The notes beneath the pieces are model-generated. The model was not told where the DNA came from, did no database searches, and saw nothing but the letters and a program-made list of their open reading frames with translations. The position numbers and the translations under genes are program-made. A stretch of DNA of 64,000 nt from Dehalobacter sp. DCM (GTDB lineage: Bacteria; Bacillota; Desulfitobacteriia; Desulfitobacteriales; Syntrophobotulaceae). Below are positions 27,373-35,618 of this stretch, one piece after another. Position 1 is the first letter of the stretch. The number at the start of each line of letters is the position of its first letter. The stretch lies in assembly GCF_024972775.1 (NCBI RefSeq), contig NZ_CP092282.1, positions 3,589,001-3,653,000 on the forward strand, read 5' to 3'.

Positions 27373-28305
27373 CTAGTTTTCGTATAAGGCAGCGATATCC
27401 TGTATTCTACGCTTCATTTCTGTGCGGATATGTAACGGCTCTAAACACTCGCATTTATCCCCAAAACTGAAAAGAATATTGTAGTAGTAATCGTTCTCTA
27501 TGAAAGGAAAACCAACAATGTAATGCGCATCACCGTCTGGCGAAAAGTCTTCATAAGGGCAATAATCAAGCACCCTGTCCATGACAGATTGATGAATGCG
27601 AATTTTGATTTTTGTTTGCATCGTTGCCAACATATCCGTAAAATCCAACTGCGGTTTTTGATAATCGCGTGGCGTAAAAAATTCCTCTTGTAGTTGTAGG
27701 TTTGAGGTGCGGGATAGTTTGAATAAGCGAAAATCATTTCTTTTATGGCAATATCCTTGTAAGTACCAATGATTGCTTTTCAATACAAGCTGATACGGCT
27801 CGGCTGTTCGTGCGGTTTTATTTCCGTAGCGGTCTGCATAGTCAAAGGTCAGCAGCTTACTTTCCTGTAAAGCTGTTTTTACAATTTCTAAATAGGATTG
27901 TATGTTTCGGTTTCCCATCCACGGACTTAAATCGATAACTATTTGATTTGCTTTTAATTCAATGTCTTTCGCTCTATCGGCGGGGATAAAACTCTTGACT
28001 TTCGCCAGGGCGTTTACCAGTTCATCCCCTCGTATCATATTGGCAAGACTGGAAAGTCCCATTAAGATAGCGGAAAGGTCGGCTGTCGAAAAAACCTTTC
28101 TATCAATCTTGTATTGCTGCATGATTTCAAAGCCGCCGCCCACTCCCGATGTGGCGCGAACAGGAATACCCGCCATGTTAATCGTGTCGATGTCGCGGTA
28201 AATTGTGCGGGGTGAAACTTCAAACATATCTGCTAACTCCTGTGCGCCGATACGCTCTTGATCAAGGAGTATCAAAATAATGCTTACAAGCCTGTCAACT
28301 TTCAT
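27373..28305 (-). CDS. WYL-domain transcriptional regulator (YafY/DeoR-HTH type)
   Basis: The product has about 310 residues from ATG 28305. An N-terminal HTH_11-type winged helix (VSIILILLDQERIGAQELADMFEVSPRTIYRDIDTI) is followed by a WYL domain (about 130-220, with EPYQLVLKSNHWYLQGYCHKRNDFRLFKLSR) and a WCX extension. WYL regulators bind ligands or nucleic acids and usually control a neighbour. The divergent isochorismatase-like gene begins 112 bases away and is the obvious target. The upstream reading to 28368 has no ribosome site. Confidence 0.9.
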   Translation of the reverse strand: MKVDRLVSIILILLDQERIGAQELADMFEVSPRTIYRDIDTINMAGIPVRATSGVGGGFEIMQQYKIDRKVFSTADLSAILMGLSSLANMIRGDELVNALAKVKSFIPADRAKDIELKANQIVIDLSPWMGNRNIQSYLEIVKTALQESKLLTFDYADRYGNKTARTAEPYQLVLKSNHWYLQGYCHKRNDFRLFKLSRTSNLQLQEEFFTPRDYQKPQLDFTDMLATMQTKIKIRIHQSVMDRVLDYCPYEDFSPDGDAHYIVGFPFIENDYYYNILFSFGDKCECLEPLHIRTEMKRRIQDIAALYEN

Positions 28306-28416
28306 CGGATAGCCGCCTTCAAAATTTCTTTTTATCAGTATGTATTGTTGCCATACTGTTGTCAACAATTACACGGTACAATAAAATAGCAAACAAATCA
28401 ATTAGGAGGAGACACG

Positions 28417-28929
28417 ATGCAAAAAAAAGCCTTAGTAATCATTGATATTCAAAATGATATAACCAAGAATTATAAGGATATTATTGACAATATCAATAAA
28501 GCGATTGATTGGGCCGTCCATAATCATATTCATGTTATTTATATACGGCATGAAAATTTATCAGCCGGCACGAGGACTTTTAAACCCAATACACAGGGGT
28601 CTGAATTAGCTTCAGACTTGAAAATAGTATCAAAAAATGTATTTACAAAATACAAAGGAAACGCCTTAAGCAGTGAAGAGTTTACAGACTTTATTAGTAA
28701 AAATGAAATAGGTGATTTCTACATAACAGGAGCAGATGCTGCTCTATGTGTTAAATCAACCTGTTACAACTTGTGCAAAGCAAATTATGGTGTTAATGTC
28801 CTATCCGATTGCATTACCAGTTATGATAAAAGGAAAATTGACGAAATGCTGCGCTATTTTGAAAGTAAAGGCAGTAAAATCATTCGTTTAAATGACTTGT
28901 TATCGAATCACATCGATTCACTTGGATGA
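28417..28929 (+). CDS. Isochorismatase-family cysteine hydrolase
   Basis: This 170-residue hydrolase carries the family triad: Asp in LVIIDIQND (residue 10), Lys in KNVFTKYKGNAL (about 70-80) and the nucleophile Cys in TGADAALCVKSTCYNL. Such enzymes hydrolyse amides or ethers of small molecules (nicotinamidase-like or isochorismatase-like); the substrate cannot be read from sequence. A TTAGGAGGAG site precedes ATG 28417. It is divergent from the WYL regulator. Its last 42 bases also occur, one change apart, in the scrap region at 13498-13539. Confidence 0.9.
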   Translation: MQKKALVIIDIQNDITKNYKDIIDNINKAIDWAVHNHIHVIYIRHENLSAGTRTFKPNTQGSELASDLKIVSKNVFTKYKGNALSSEEFTDFISKNEIGDFYITGADAALCVKSTCYNLCKANYGVNVLSDCITSYDKRKIDEMLRYFESKGSKIIRLNDLLSNHIDSLG

Positions 28930-29349
28930 GCAAACATAAAAAGCAGTCTGGATCCCGGCGTCAATCACCTCCACATGTGAAATTAATTCTTGCTGACGTG
29001 TCTTTACGGCAAAATAAGTTTGTCCAATTGCAATCACTTTTTTTCGAGAGTCTCCATTTTGAACAATTAAATAACACGCATACCGGGAAAGCATTATATC
29101 TTCTATCTCTCGTTCAGCACCTGAACCGATATCAACCATTTTGCCAACGTTGGCAAAATGGTCAGACAAAATATTACCGCTGTTTTGGCAGGCAATTTTT
29201 GCTTTATCGATGACTTCATTAAACCTGCGCCATTGTTGATATTCCAATACAACCTTTAACTCTCTGGCATACCAAAACTCAATACCTTCTGTAGTAAAAT
29301 GTTTGATGGCCTCAAAAGTTTTTTCAGAATAACTTTCTATCTCAGTCAT
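28918..29349 (-). pseudogene. dinD: DinD-like DNA-damage-inducible protein, 3'-truncated
   Basis: From ATG 29349 (site GGGGGAGAG) the frame encodes the DinD N-terminus: HFTTEGIEFWYARELKVVL, YQQWRRFNEVIDKAK and the later RYACYLIVQNGDSRKK and GQTYFAVKTRQQEL. The protein then changes to a short unrelated tail and ends at 143 residues, about half of the usual 270-280, overlapping the isochorismatase stop by 12 bases. The fold of the N-terminal domain may survive, but the part needed for inhibition of RecA filaments is probably lost. A LexA box lies just upstream. Confidence 0.75.
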
Positions 29350-29390
29350 ATGAACTCTCCCCCTCTGAGACAATCGCTAGCGAACATACG

Positions 29391-29404
29391 TTCTAATGGT
29401 ATTT
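29391..29404. promoter_or_regulatory. LexA (DinR) SOS box upstream of dinD
   Basis: CGAACATACGTTCT matches the Gram-positive LexA consensus CGAACRNRYGTTYC at all but the last base. It lies 42 bases upstream of the truncated dinD start, just after a TATAAA-like -10 on the minus strand. SOS control is therefore expected. Confidence 0.8.
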
Positions 29405-29672
29405 TATACCATATAATTCAACATAGCAAGAGAAAAATAAGTGAAATATCATCGGAAGTTTTCTGGCAAATATTCTTGTCCCGTTGAATTCTCCCTTGAC
29501 CACCGGGGGCAAGAACTGTTCTCAAGTTCTTTATCCTTGGCGTGTTGAAGCTGTCCACTATTCCCAAAGCGATCAATAATAACGCCAGCTAGAGAATTAC
29601 ATATTTTTAACTATTTCTTCCTTAATTTCCATATTCCTCTAATTTCTCGACACAAAATTTTCCTATTTCAAA
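29405..29672. other. Intergenic remainder between dinD and the SprT-like gene
   Basis: Apart from the dinD promoter area, no coding sequence, repeat or RNA gene could be supported here. A short GAACTGTTCTCAAGTTC-like partial symmetry occurs near 29515-29532. Confidence 0.3.
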
Positions 29673-29701
29673 AGGCATAACCTATTGTCTAAGTTATGCC
29701 T
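29673..29701 (-). terminator. Terminator of the SprT-like gene
   Basis: AGGCATAAC (29673-29681) and GTTATGCCT (29693-29701) form a perfect 9-bp stem with an 11-base loop. On the minus strand it is followed by TTTTG. It lies about 50 bases after the stop at 29752. Confidence 0.65.
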
Positions 29702-29751
29702 GAAACAATTTCTACAAAACTAATTGATTGCAACTTTTTTGCTGTACGAAA

Positions 29752-30498
29752 TCATTCCTTTAAGCCATTTAAGAGCGGCAACGGCACATAATACTTGACA
29801 TACCGGTTGCCATTTTTATCTGTCAAATATCCGTTCTTATCTTTAACCATAACGGTCGCCCTTTTATTAATTCTATAGAGAATACCGGTGAGTCTTTTTC
29901 CCTCAAAATTAAAGGAGACGTTATCGCCAATATTCAGTCCAAGCTTTTGCGTGGCGATTTGATTCGATGTCGGGAGTTTATGGGTACTCTCAATATGCCC
30001 GAATATATTCCTTGCCAAAGATTTAAATCTCTCCTGGGTGCAGTTGGACTTGTGATAATGGATGAATTCTATGACATGGCAGAGCTCATGCTCAAAAATC
30101 AGCTGCAGTGCTTCCAGATTGTTGCTGGTTAGAATTCCGCCAACCATCTTGTTCCCTTCCAACATTCCGTAGTTAAACAATAAATTGACACTGATCCGAA
30201 TTTCAATGACTAGTTCCTCTGGTTGAATTTTCACGATATTCTTTGGACATAGTGTTAAACCTGCACTTTTAGTCATACGTCGGGATAGTGAAAATCTGAG
30301 CTTTCCGGGAAAGTTGTTCTGGAACCAATTTTCAAAGAAGATCTGGTCATAGAGATGAAACAGCAATTCAAGGTCTTTGGTGGATACGGTGTTAATGTCC
30401 CCGCTTTTGATGTTTGAAGATTGATGTATTAAACCCTTCGAAACATCTGCACGTCTTTTTTCGATATTATTTAATTTTATTTTCAAAATATCAAGCAT
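29752..30498 (-). CDS. SprT-like zinc metallopeptidase-family protein
   Basis: This 248-residue protein has a central SprT-like domain with a zinc motif in LIFEHELCHVIEF (HExxH with two histidines) and an N-terminal helix that reads LFHLYDQIFFENWFQ, common at the start of SprT domains. A C-terminal beta-rich segment (NIGDNVSFNFEGKRLTGILYRINKRATVMVKD) resembles small RNA- or DNA-binding barrels. Family members include SprT and the DNA-protein crosslink protease Spartan, and are frequent in mobile DNA. The proteolytic activity of this copy is unproven. Confidence 0.8.
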   Translation of the reverse strand: MLDILKIKLNNIEKRRADVSKGLIHQSSNIKSGDINTVSTKDLELLFHLYDQIFFENWFQNNFPGKLRFSLSRRMTKSAGLTLCPKNIVKIQPEELVIEIRISVNLLFNYGMLEGNKMVGGILTSNNLEALQLIFEHELCHVIEFIHYHKSNCTQERFKSLARNIFGHIESTHKLPTSNQIATQKLGLNIGDNVSFNFEGKRLTGILYRINKRATVMVKDKNGYLTDKNGNRYVKYYVPLPLLNGLKE

Positions 30499-30765
30499 TT
30501 ATTTGTCCTTAATAATTCGATTATAGCTTCTAGAGACTGTTTTCTGCCTCTACTACTAAATTTCCTGCTTAATAGACAGTCAAAATTACTTCCAGTGCGA
30601 CCTGAGACGCAAGAAAGCAAAGGGCTGATCCCTTACAAATTAAAGGGAAAACCACCAGTACCTTGATTTGGATTACCTAAAACCTGGGTAATACTAGGGT
30701 AAAGTATGGGTTGCATTTACAAAGTCAATTGAGGATTCTCCGTATCTTGATTTACCTACTTCAAA
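30499..30765. other. Intergenic stretch upstream of the SprT-like gene
   Basis: About 270 bases hold the promoter area for the leftward SprT-like gene and precede the orphan RNA element. No open frame or hairpin of note was found. Confidence 0.3.
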
Positions 30766-30805
30766 TTAATGTATAAAAAAAGAACCGAATATGATATACT
30801 ATTAT

Positions 30806-30920
30806 CAAAGAGGAACCATGCTGCTAACATGATTCCTCACAACAGCCGCTTTAAAGACGGTTGGCATAAAGATTAGGGTTAAAAGTAAACCGCTTACCTA
30901 TGGTCAGGAGCGGTTTATTT
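30806..30920 (+). ncRNA. Antitoxin-like small RNA, orphan copy
   Basis: This is the first of two related elements (30766-30920 and 32223-32378). Both have AATATGATATACTA around the -10 (TATACT at 30795-30800), a 5' hairpin (AGGAACCATG with CATGATTCCT), a second CCGCTTTAAAGACGG hairpin and a terminator (TAAACCGCT 30886-30894 with AGCGGTTTA 30909-30917). In copy 2 the RNA overlaps the 3' end of a small toxin gene, as in type I toxin-antitoxin loci. Here no toxin frame remains on the opposite strand; a DUF429 fragment lies there instead. Confidence 0.65.
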
Positions 30921-30939
30921 CCATTCACTCCTCTGTTTT

Positions 30940-31083
30940 TTATTCTATGACTGGATACACCATTTGCATCAATAATCCAGCTGTGTCCTTCATCGGATTT
31001 TCCGGTATTGTCACCAGCTCATTCTCACACCCGATCATCCCGGTAACTGCGAGACAAAGTGCATCAATGACATCATCTACTTT
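30940..31083 (-). pseudogene. C-terminal scrap of a DUF429-family protein
   Basis: The minus strand from about 31083 to the TAA at 30940-30942 reads KVDDVIDALCLAVTGMIG and ends in a PENPMKDTAGLLMQMVYP-type tail. This is the C-terminal end of DUF429 (predicted nuclease-like) proteins. Only about 47 codons remain, out of frame with and overlapping the end of the HD gene. Confidence 0.6.
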
Positions 31084-31630
31084 TTTTATTTTTCATCCCT
31101 GTCAATCTTTGAAAGACAGAGATATACTCTTTTTCAACGTTGGCGTGATCTTCATAAGTAAATTGATGTTCCGCAGCCTTTTGCGGAATGTGTTCAAAAA
31201 TCGGATAATCCATGAGCACTTCAAATTCATAATAGAGCAAGGTATCGTCAATGTCATCAATCTGTGCTAACTCCGTTTCGGTCAAATCCCCTAAACCAAA
31301 CCGGTCATAAATCATCGCCTGCAATCTGGATTCAATGGCAATATAATCAGGCAAATGTTGTTTGACCGGGCGCGTTATATCGGAAATATAAGTCTCACTG
31401 GCATCATGCAAGAGGCACGCGAGTTGGACCCGTTCCGAACATTCCCGAGCTTTTGCCTCTTTATAGCAGTTCAAGGAATGCTGAGCCACTGAATAAAAAT
31501 GGCTGCAATGACCGTTAGCTCTGGTCATCAAGGACTGGGCGTGGGCAATATCTTCGATTTTTATGTCCTCTTTGATGGGATTGAGCGGGTAAAATATAAC
31601 TTTGGTGTAGGTAATGATGTGATTTTGCAA
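31073..31630 (-). CDS. HD-domain phosphohydrolase (YfbR-like)
   Basis: This HD-superfamily protein has metal-binding residues in FYSVAQHSLN, CLLHDASETYISDITRPVK and a later Asp in AQIDDIDD. It resembles YfbR-type 5'-nucleotidase/dNTPase-like hydrolases seen often in phages and accessory DNA. I prefer the TTG at 31630, with GGAGG five bases upstream, over the TTG at 31642. The C-terminal end (FQRLTG followed by MKNKKSR) runs into a scrap of another gene. 28 bases of the tail recur exactly at 13455-13482. The gene follows a small coiled-coil gene. Confidence 0.85.
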   Translation of the reverse strand: MQNHIITYTKVIFYPLNPIKEDIKIEDIAHAQSLMTRANGHCSHFYSVAQHSLNCYKEAKARECSERVQLACLLHDASETYISDITRPVKQHLPDYIAIESRLQAMIYDRFGLGDLTETELAQIDDIDDTLLYYEFEVLMDYPIFEHIPQKAAEHQFTYEDHANVEKEYISVFQRLTGMKNKKSR

Positions 31631-31647
31631 TTGTGCCTCCAATAAAT

Positions 31648-31821
31648 TTACTCTTTATAGTCTGAATTTATCATATCATTTTCCCGCTTCAAAAGAAAAA
31701 TTTTTGATTCGAGGCTTTCTATGTACATTTGTTCTGTTTGCTGCTGAATCTCCTGCAGCTGCTCAATGATAACAGTTACCTTATTGAACAGTTCCGTATA
31801 CATCTTTTTGTAATCCGCCAA
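31648..31821 (-). CDS. Small coiled-coil protein (57 residues)
   Basis: A TTG start at 31821 with a GGTG site eight bases upstream opens a 57-codon frame rich in Glu, Gln and Leu (KVTVIIEQLQEIQQQTEQMY, SLESKIFLLKRENDMI), predicted to form a coiled coil. It lies 17 bases before the HD gene and starts just downstream of the operator region shared with the divergent repressor. It was too short for ordinary gene finding. The function is unknown. Confidence 0.6.
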   Translation of the reverse strand: MADYKKMYTELFNKVTVIIEQLQEIQQQTEQMYIESLESKIFLLKRENDMINSDYKE

Positions 31822-31866
31822 TTTGTATCACCTTAATAATCCAATATTTTTCACCAAATACTATTT

Positions 31867-31908
31867 TATGCGAAAAACGCATACAATTCAATATGCGCTT
31901 ACTGCATA
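31867..31908. promoter_or_regulatory. Twin operators between the repressor gene and the coiled-coil/HD operon
   Basis: TATGCG-N5-CGCATA (31867-31883) is followed, 25 bases centre to centre, by TATGCG-N5-TGCATA (31892-31908), the same palindrome with one change. On the minus strand a TTGAAT-N17-TAAAAT promoter overlaps the first site. A TACAAT -10 for the repressor lies just right of the second. The XRE protein encoded at 31936 is the probable binder. Confidence 0.65.
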
Positions 31909-31935
31909 AACTACAATAACATTAAGGTGATTAGC

Positions 31936-32148
31936 ATGTACCAACGACTAAGAGACCTAAGAGAAGATCGCGACCTCAATCAGCAGGCACTTGCTGATTT
32001 GCTTAATGTCAGCCAAACCACCTATTCGCGGTATGAAAGCGGGACTTTGGACATTCCCAGTGTTTCGCTGATTAAGCTTGCTGAATTTTATGAAACGAGT
32101 GTAGATTATCTGCTCGGGCTTACCGATAAGAGGAAGCCTTACCGCTGA
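31936..32148 (+). CDS. XRE-family transcriptional repressor
   Basis: This 70-residue protein is a single helix-turn-helix domain (LRDLREDRDLNQQALADLLN, SQTTYSRYESG, IPSVSLIKLAEFYETSVDYLLGLTD) of the Cro/CI type. I start at ATG 31936, seven bases after AAGGTG. It probably represses itself and the divergent coiled-coil/HD pair through the twin palindromes. Confidence 0.9.
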   Translation: MYQRLRDLREDRDLNQQALADLLNVSQTTYSRYESGTLDIPSVSLIKLAEFYETSVDYLLGLTDKRKPYR

Positions 32149-32265
32149 CGATATTTTGCCCCTCCTGCCATCACATCATATTGACACATTGACGCATCAC
32201 ATTGATTGTTTTTACTAAGTGTAAATTAATGTATAAAAAGTAAACCTAATATGATATACTAATAT

Positions 32266-32378
32266 CAAATAGGAACCATGCTGCAAACATGATTCCTCAC
32301 AACAGCCGCTTTAAGACGGTTGGCTAAGCAGTTAACGGAATAAACCGCTAATCCTTGCTCAGGGGCGGTTTATTTCTT
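32266..32378 (+). ncRNA. Antitoxin RNA of a type I toxin-antitoxin locus
   Basis: A conserved promoter (TATACT at 32255-32260) would start an RNA of about 113 bases with a 5' hairpin (AGGAACCATG/CATGATTCCT), a middle hairpin (CCGCTTTAAGACGG) and a terminator stem AATAAACCGC (32339-32348) with GCGGTTTATT (32365-32374). The 3' end is complementary to the end of the small toxin gene on the opposite strand, the same convergent layout as txpA/RatA and bsrG/SR4 in Bacillus. The shared hairpin can terminate both transcripts. Confidence 0.65.
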
Positions 32379-32453
32379 TTTGTGAAACGAAAGTACCAAG
32401 ACAACTAATGTCCCAAATGAGATCATCAGTGTTAAAGCCTGATATACTTCCAA
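32370..32453 (-). CDS. Holin-like small toxin (27 residues)
   Basis: A TTG start at 32453, seven bases after GGGAGG, encodes a 27-residue peptide with a short polar N-terminus (EVYQALTLMISFG), one membrane helix (TLVVLVLSF) and a HKKK tail. This is the pattern of the putative holin-like/TxpA-BsrG type I toxins of Firmicutes. The stop codon lies inside the terminator shared with the convergent RNA. Overproduction of such peptides damages the membrane in relatives; that is family knowledge and not shown here. Confidence 0.75.
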   Translation of the reverse strand: MEVYQALTLMISFGTLVVLVLSFHKKK

Positions 32454-32572
32454 AGCATCACCTCCCTTCGGAGGAAATGCCAACCGCCCTTAGCCATCTG
32501 TTGTATAAATATTATACCATATATTTACATAATTTGGACAAATTTATCCCAATATATCCAATAATGTTGAAT

Positions 32573-34378
32573 TTAACCAATCACCTTAATTGCATTATCC
32601 TTAATCGAAGTAACCGCTTCGACAATCAGCTTTTGCTTCGCCGAATCAAAAAGTTTTATAAAGCTCTGCGGTTTGTCAAAAGGCGGTTTCATCAGTTCCG
32701 ATACGCTTTCGATATAACCGTTTTGGACAATGTGGTTCACGATCTTTTTAACAAAGACAATCTGGGACTGGCTTAAAGACTGGTCATTAATGAATTCGGA
32801 AAAGGCAGCAACTGCAGCATCATACTCCATTTTGGCAATTTTTCGGACCAGCAAGCCAAACGGCGTATCCTGGTATTCCCTCTTATAATCCTCAAGCGTG
32901 CCCAGTTCACCGGTCAAGATATGTTCTAAGCTTTGGTAGTCTTTGGATGTCAGTTGTATATTATTCCTCAATTTATGAATAGCAATATGGTCTTTGTGCT
33001 GCTCAATATAGCGGTTTACCTTAACCTTATAGTCTGTAAAATCATAGGCCGGGTCTAAGGGATCTCCTTCTTTCACCATCAGGATATCATCTTTGAGATT
33101 CGTATAAATTGGGTTCTTATTGGGGCCCTCATCCACCAGAAACTTGATTAAACCGCGAAGCTCCACCCTCACCTTTTCAAATGTTACACTATCGGATGTT
33201 TTCCAGAATTCGTCGGTGCCAATGGTAGTGATGAGTTCGACTTTCTCTTTGATCTGGGCGATCGTCATTCGCTTACTTAGATTGATACCAATATTAATGA
33301 GCTCTTTTTTACCCTTTTGAAACTGTCCCAGACCTTCGATCTGAGCAATCATGAGCCCATACATCAAGTTGTCAAAGCGTTTTGCATATTCGTCTGTATC
33401 ATCCAGATAAACAATTGGGGCCAAATATTTGGTAAGATCATGCTTATCACGATCAGATAGACAGGTAAAAGCCTCTTGCTGTTTATATTTCTCAACGTAT
33501 TGGCGCTGTAATTTTACAGACACCAATTCTGGATTCAGCGCGTTAATTTGACTTAACACTGTCTGAATCAGGCTGCTTCGGATTTCCTGGTAAGGTGCAT
33601 CGATAAAGGCAGATTGTTGGAGAAGATGGATCAAGCGAATTCTTTTCGCAAAGATCGCTTCTGAAAGACTTTGGGTCTCGCTTCCGGTTAAGCCATCTTT
33701 GTTGGTTCGGAAAAATTCAAAGTTTCCCAAGTAATCAAAAATCAAAAAATGCGTCTTATGCTGATCTTCACCGAAGAGATTGGGACAAAGCCTCGTTCCC
33801 CGGCCAATCATCTGCCAGAACTTTATTTTCGAGCGGACGCGCTTAAAAAATACGAGGTTGAGGATTTCCGGCACATCGATACCGGTATCCAGCATGTCCA
33901 CCGATACGGCAATGTGTGGATCTCTTGCCGCGATTTTAAAATCAATGATGAGGGTTTGCGCATAGCTGTCATCACAAACAATTCGCTTCGCAAAGCTCCC
34001 GTGATATTGGGGATAGAGTTTATTAAATCGCTCGATGATATATTGTGCGTGCATTTTGTTCTGAGCAAAAATTATGGTTTTCCCTAAACGATCCCCACCT
34101 GCGACCTTTAACCCTTTGATCATCAGATCTTCAAGGACGGTATCGACTGTAGACTGGTTGAAGATAAAATCATTGATCAAAATATTCAAAGATCGCCCGG
34201 TACTTTTTAAAGATACTGCGATGGGCTTCATCAATGATAATCAAATCAAAATGAGCCGGGGTAAATAACCGCTGCCCCTCCTTGGTCTTTGCTGAATCGA
34301 TGGAATTTAGCATCGTCGGATAAGTGGAAAAGACGATGCGGGAATTCTTATCTTCTTTGTTGCTTAGGAGGTTACACA
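32573..34378 (-). pseudogene. hsdR: Type I restriction subunit HsdR, decayed
   Basis: A long frame (32573 to about 34180) encodes the second helicase lobe (GLKVAGGDRLGKTIIFAQN, AVSVDMLDTGIDVPEI, IGRGTRLCPNLF) and the C-terminal region of a type I restriction R subunit. Upstream, in another frame, 34378-34180 encodes [23 protein letters not shown] and [22 protein letters not shown], the first lobe with its DEAH box. Between them motif III and what follows (about 100 residues) are missing and the frame changes at about 34180. The nuclease N-terminus and Walker A are absent, and no hsdM or hsdS is present. It is a dead relic at the edge of the defence island. Confidence 0.85.
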
Positions 34379-34494
34379 GTCTTATGGATTAAATTCTTTC
34401 CTGATATCCGTAAACACATCTTTCGCCGAACGTCCTTTATCGAAGTTATACGGGTATGATCTTATCGGTTTATGGACATTGGTATTTTCGAATT

Positions 34495-35352
34495 CTAACT
34501 CCTACTAACGATTTGATTTATAAAACCTTCATTTTTTTCTCTGATCTGGGTGCTTTCAATAGGTACGTACTGCCCATTTGAAACAATGCTAAACCCTAAA
34601 ATTTCTGACAAAGTAGCTGATTTTTCTTCCAACAATAGCGAATTGTTTTCCAGTATTTTATTAATGCTGGCTATAAATTTAGGCGAAGAGAGTTTTTGTA
34701 TTATTTCTTGGCCCTCTATATATTCTCTGGGAGCATCGCAATCTTTGATTATACTAGCACGAGAAAGCTTTCTAATTTTTGCAGCGAGCATAACCGACAA
34801 AATAAAAATATCCATAAGTTCACGTTGTGCTTCCTCGCTAGTCATATTGTATACATATTTTTTATGCGCCTCATCAAGCTCTTGTGAAACTATTCCCGAA
34901 GTAGTTTTGCTAGTAGTAGCGATTTTTGTATTTTGCACAGGACTTTCTTTTCTGGTATTCTGAATCTTTCTTTTGTTCTTGTCATCAACCCACATCTCTT
35001 TCATTGCAGGTACTGCCTTTTTTTGCCACCATAATTTTACACGAGGGGCGACAACTTCATCTATCACCTGTTTGGTTATATCAGCGATAATTCCACTTAA
35101 CAATTTTGCAAGTTCCTGCGCTTCAGGAGATAGTTCTTTCTCCCGCCGTGATTCTTGGTAGTTATACGGCTCGTCATATCGATATTCGCTTTCGTCGACT
35201 TTAACCCACTCAGCTTGGCCAACAATCTGATTTGTCTCGTTATCCAAAAGTGTACCTCGAAACGCTTCTTCTTTATTCTTGACTGATGCAAGATGGGTTC
35301 CTTCTTTACAAATAGGAATATATAAATCTCCACTTTGTCTACGCTGCCCCAT
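34495..35352 (-). CDS. Uncharacterised protein at the end of the BREX-linked gene string
   Basis: I do not recognise this 285-residue family. An N-terminal stretch reads like a small beta domain (GDLYIPICKEGTHLASVKNK, LLDNETNQIVGQAEWV), followed by a helix with PEAQELAKLLSGIIADITKQV, a basic middle (about 125-165) and an alpha-helical C-terminal half with LMDIFILSVMLAAKIRKLSRA. No catalytic motif or clear membrane anchor is seen. It is separated from the HEPN gene by 266 bases, so it may have its own promoter. Codon use does not differ obviously from its neighbours. Confidence 0.55.
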   Translation of the reverse strand: MGQRRQSGDLYIPICKEGTHLASVKNKEEAFRGTLLDNETNQIVGQAEWVKVDESEYRYDEPYNYQESRREKELSPEAQELAKLLSGIIADITKQVIDEVVAPRVKLWWQKKAVPAMKEMWVDDKNKRKIQNTRKESPVQNTKIATTSKTTSGIVSQELDEAHKKYVYNMTSEEAQRELMDIFILSVMLAAKIRKLSRASIIKDCDAPREYIEGQEIIQKLSSPKFIASINKILENNSLLLEEKSATLSEILGFSIVSNGQYVPIESTQIREKNEGFINQIVSRS

Positions 35353-35618
35353 AGTCGACCTCCTTTTTCTAACTCAATATGGCTCAAACCGTTAATATTG
35401 ATGTCTTGTATGTATTTTTGCATTTTTTCGTAGAGGTAAATACGCCGATACAGTTTTTTTGATTTTCCTCGTTCAATGGAATATGTCCACGTTTATAGGT
35501 CAAGACGTCGATATTGATGTTTTTCCATCGTGTCGATGGAACGATAGCATCAGATTGATGTCGGGTATGTGTTTGGCTGATTTTCCGTTCTCGGAAATAA
35601 GTCAAAATCCATGTCATA
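35353..35618. other. Gap between the HEPN gene and the uncharacterised gene
   Basis: The minus strand has a 90-codon open frame (35384-35656) and a 108-codon one (35097-35423), both overlapping neighbours and without ribosome sites, so I do not call them. A perfect TTCCATCG-TGT-CGATGGAA hairpin (35523-35541) lacks a T-run. The stretch may be the remnant of a lost gene. Confidence 0.3.

Noticed and set aside
30947-31270. Plus-strand open frame of 107 codons
   Set aside because: It overlaps antisense the HD gene end and the DUF429 scrap, both of which have family support.
35523-35541. Perfect 8-bp hairpin as terminator of the BREX-linked string
   Set aside because: No T-run follows on the minus strand, so it is not a convincing intrinsic terminator.
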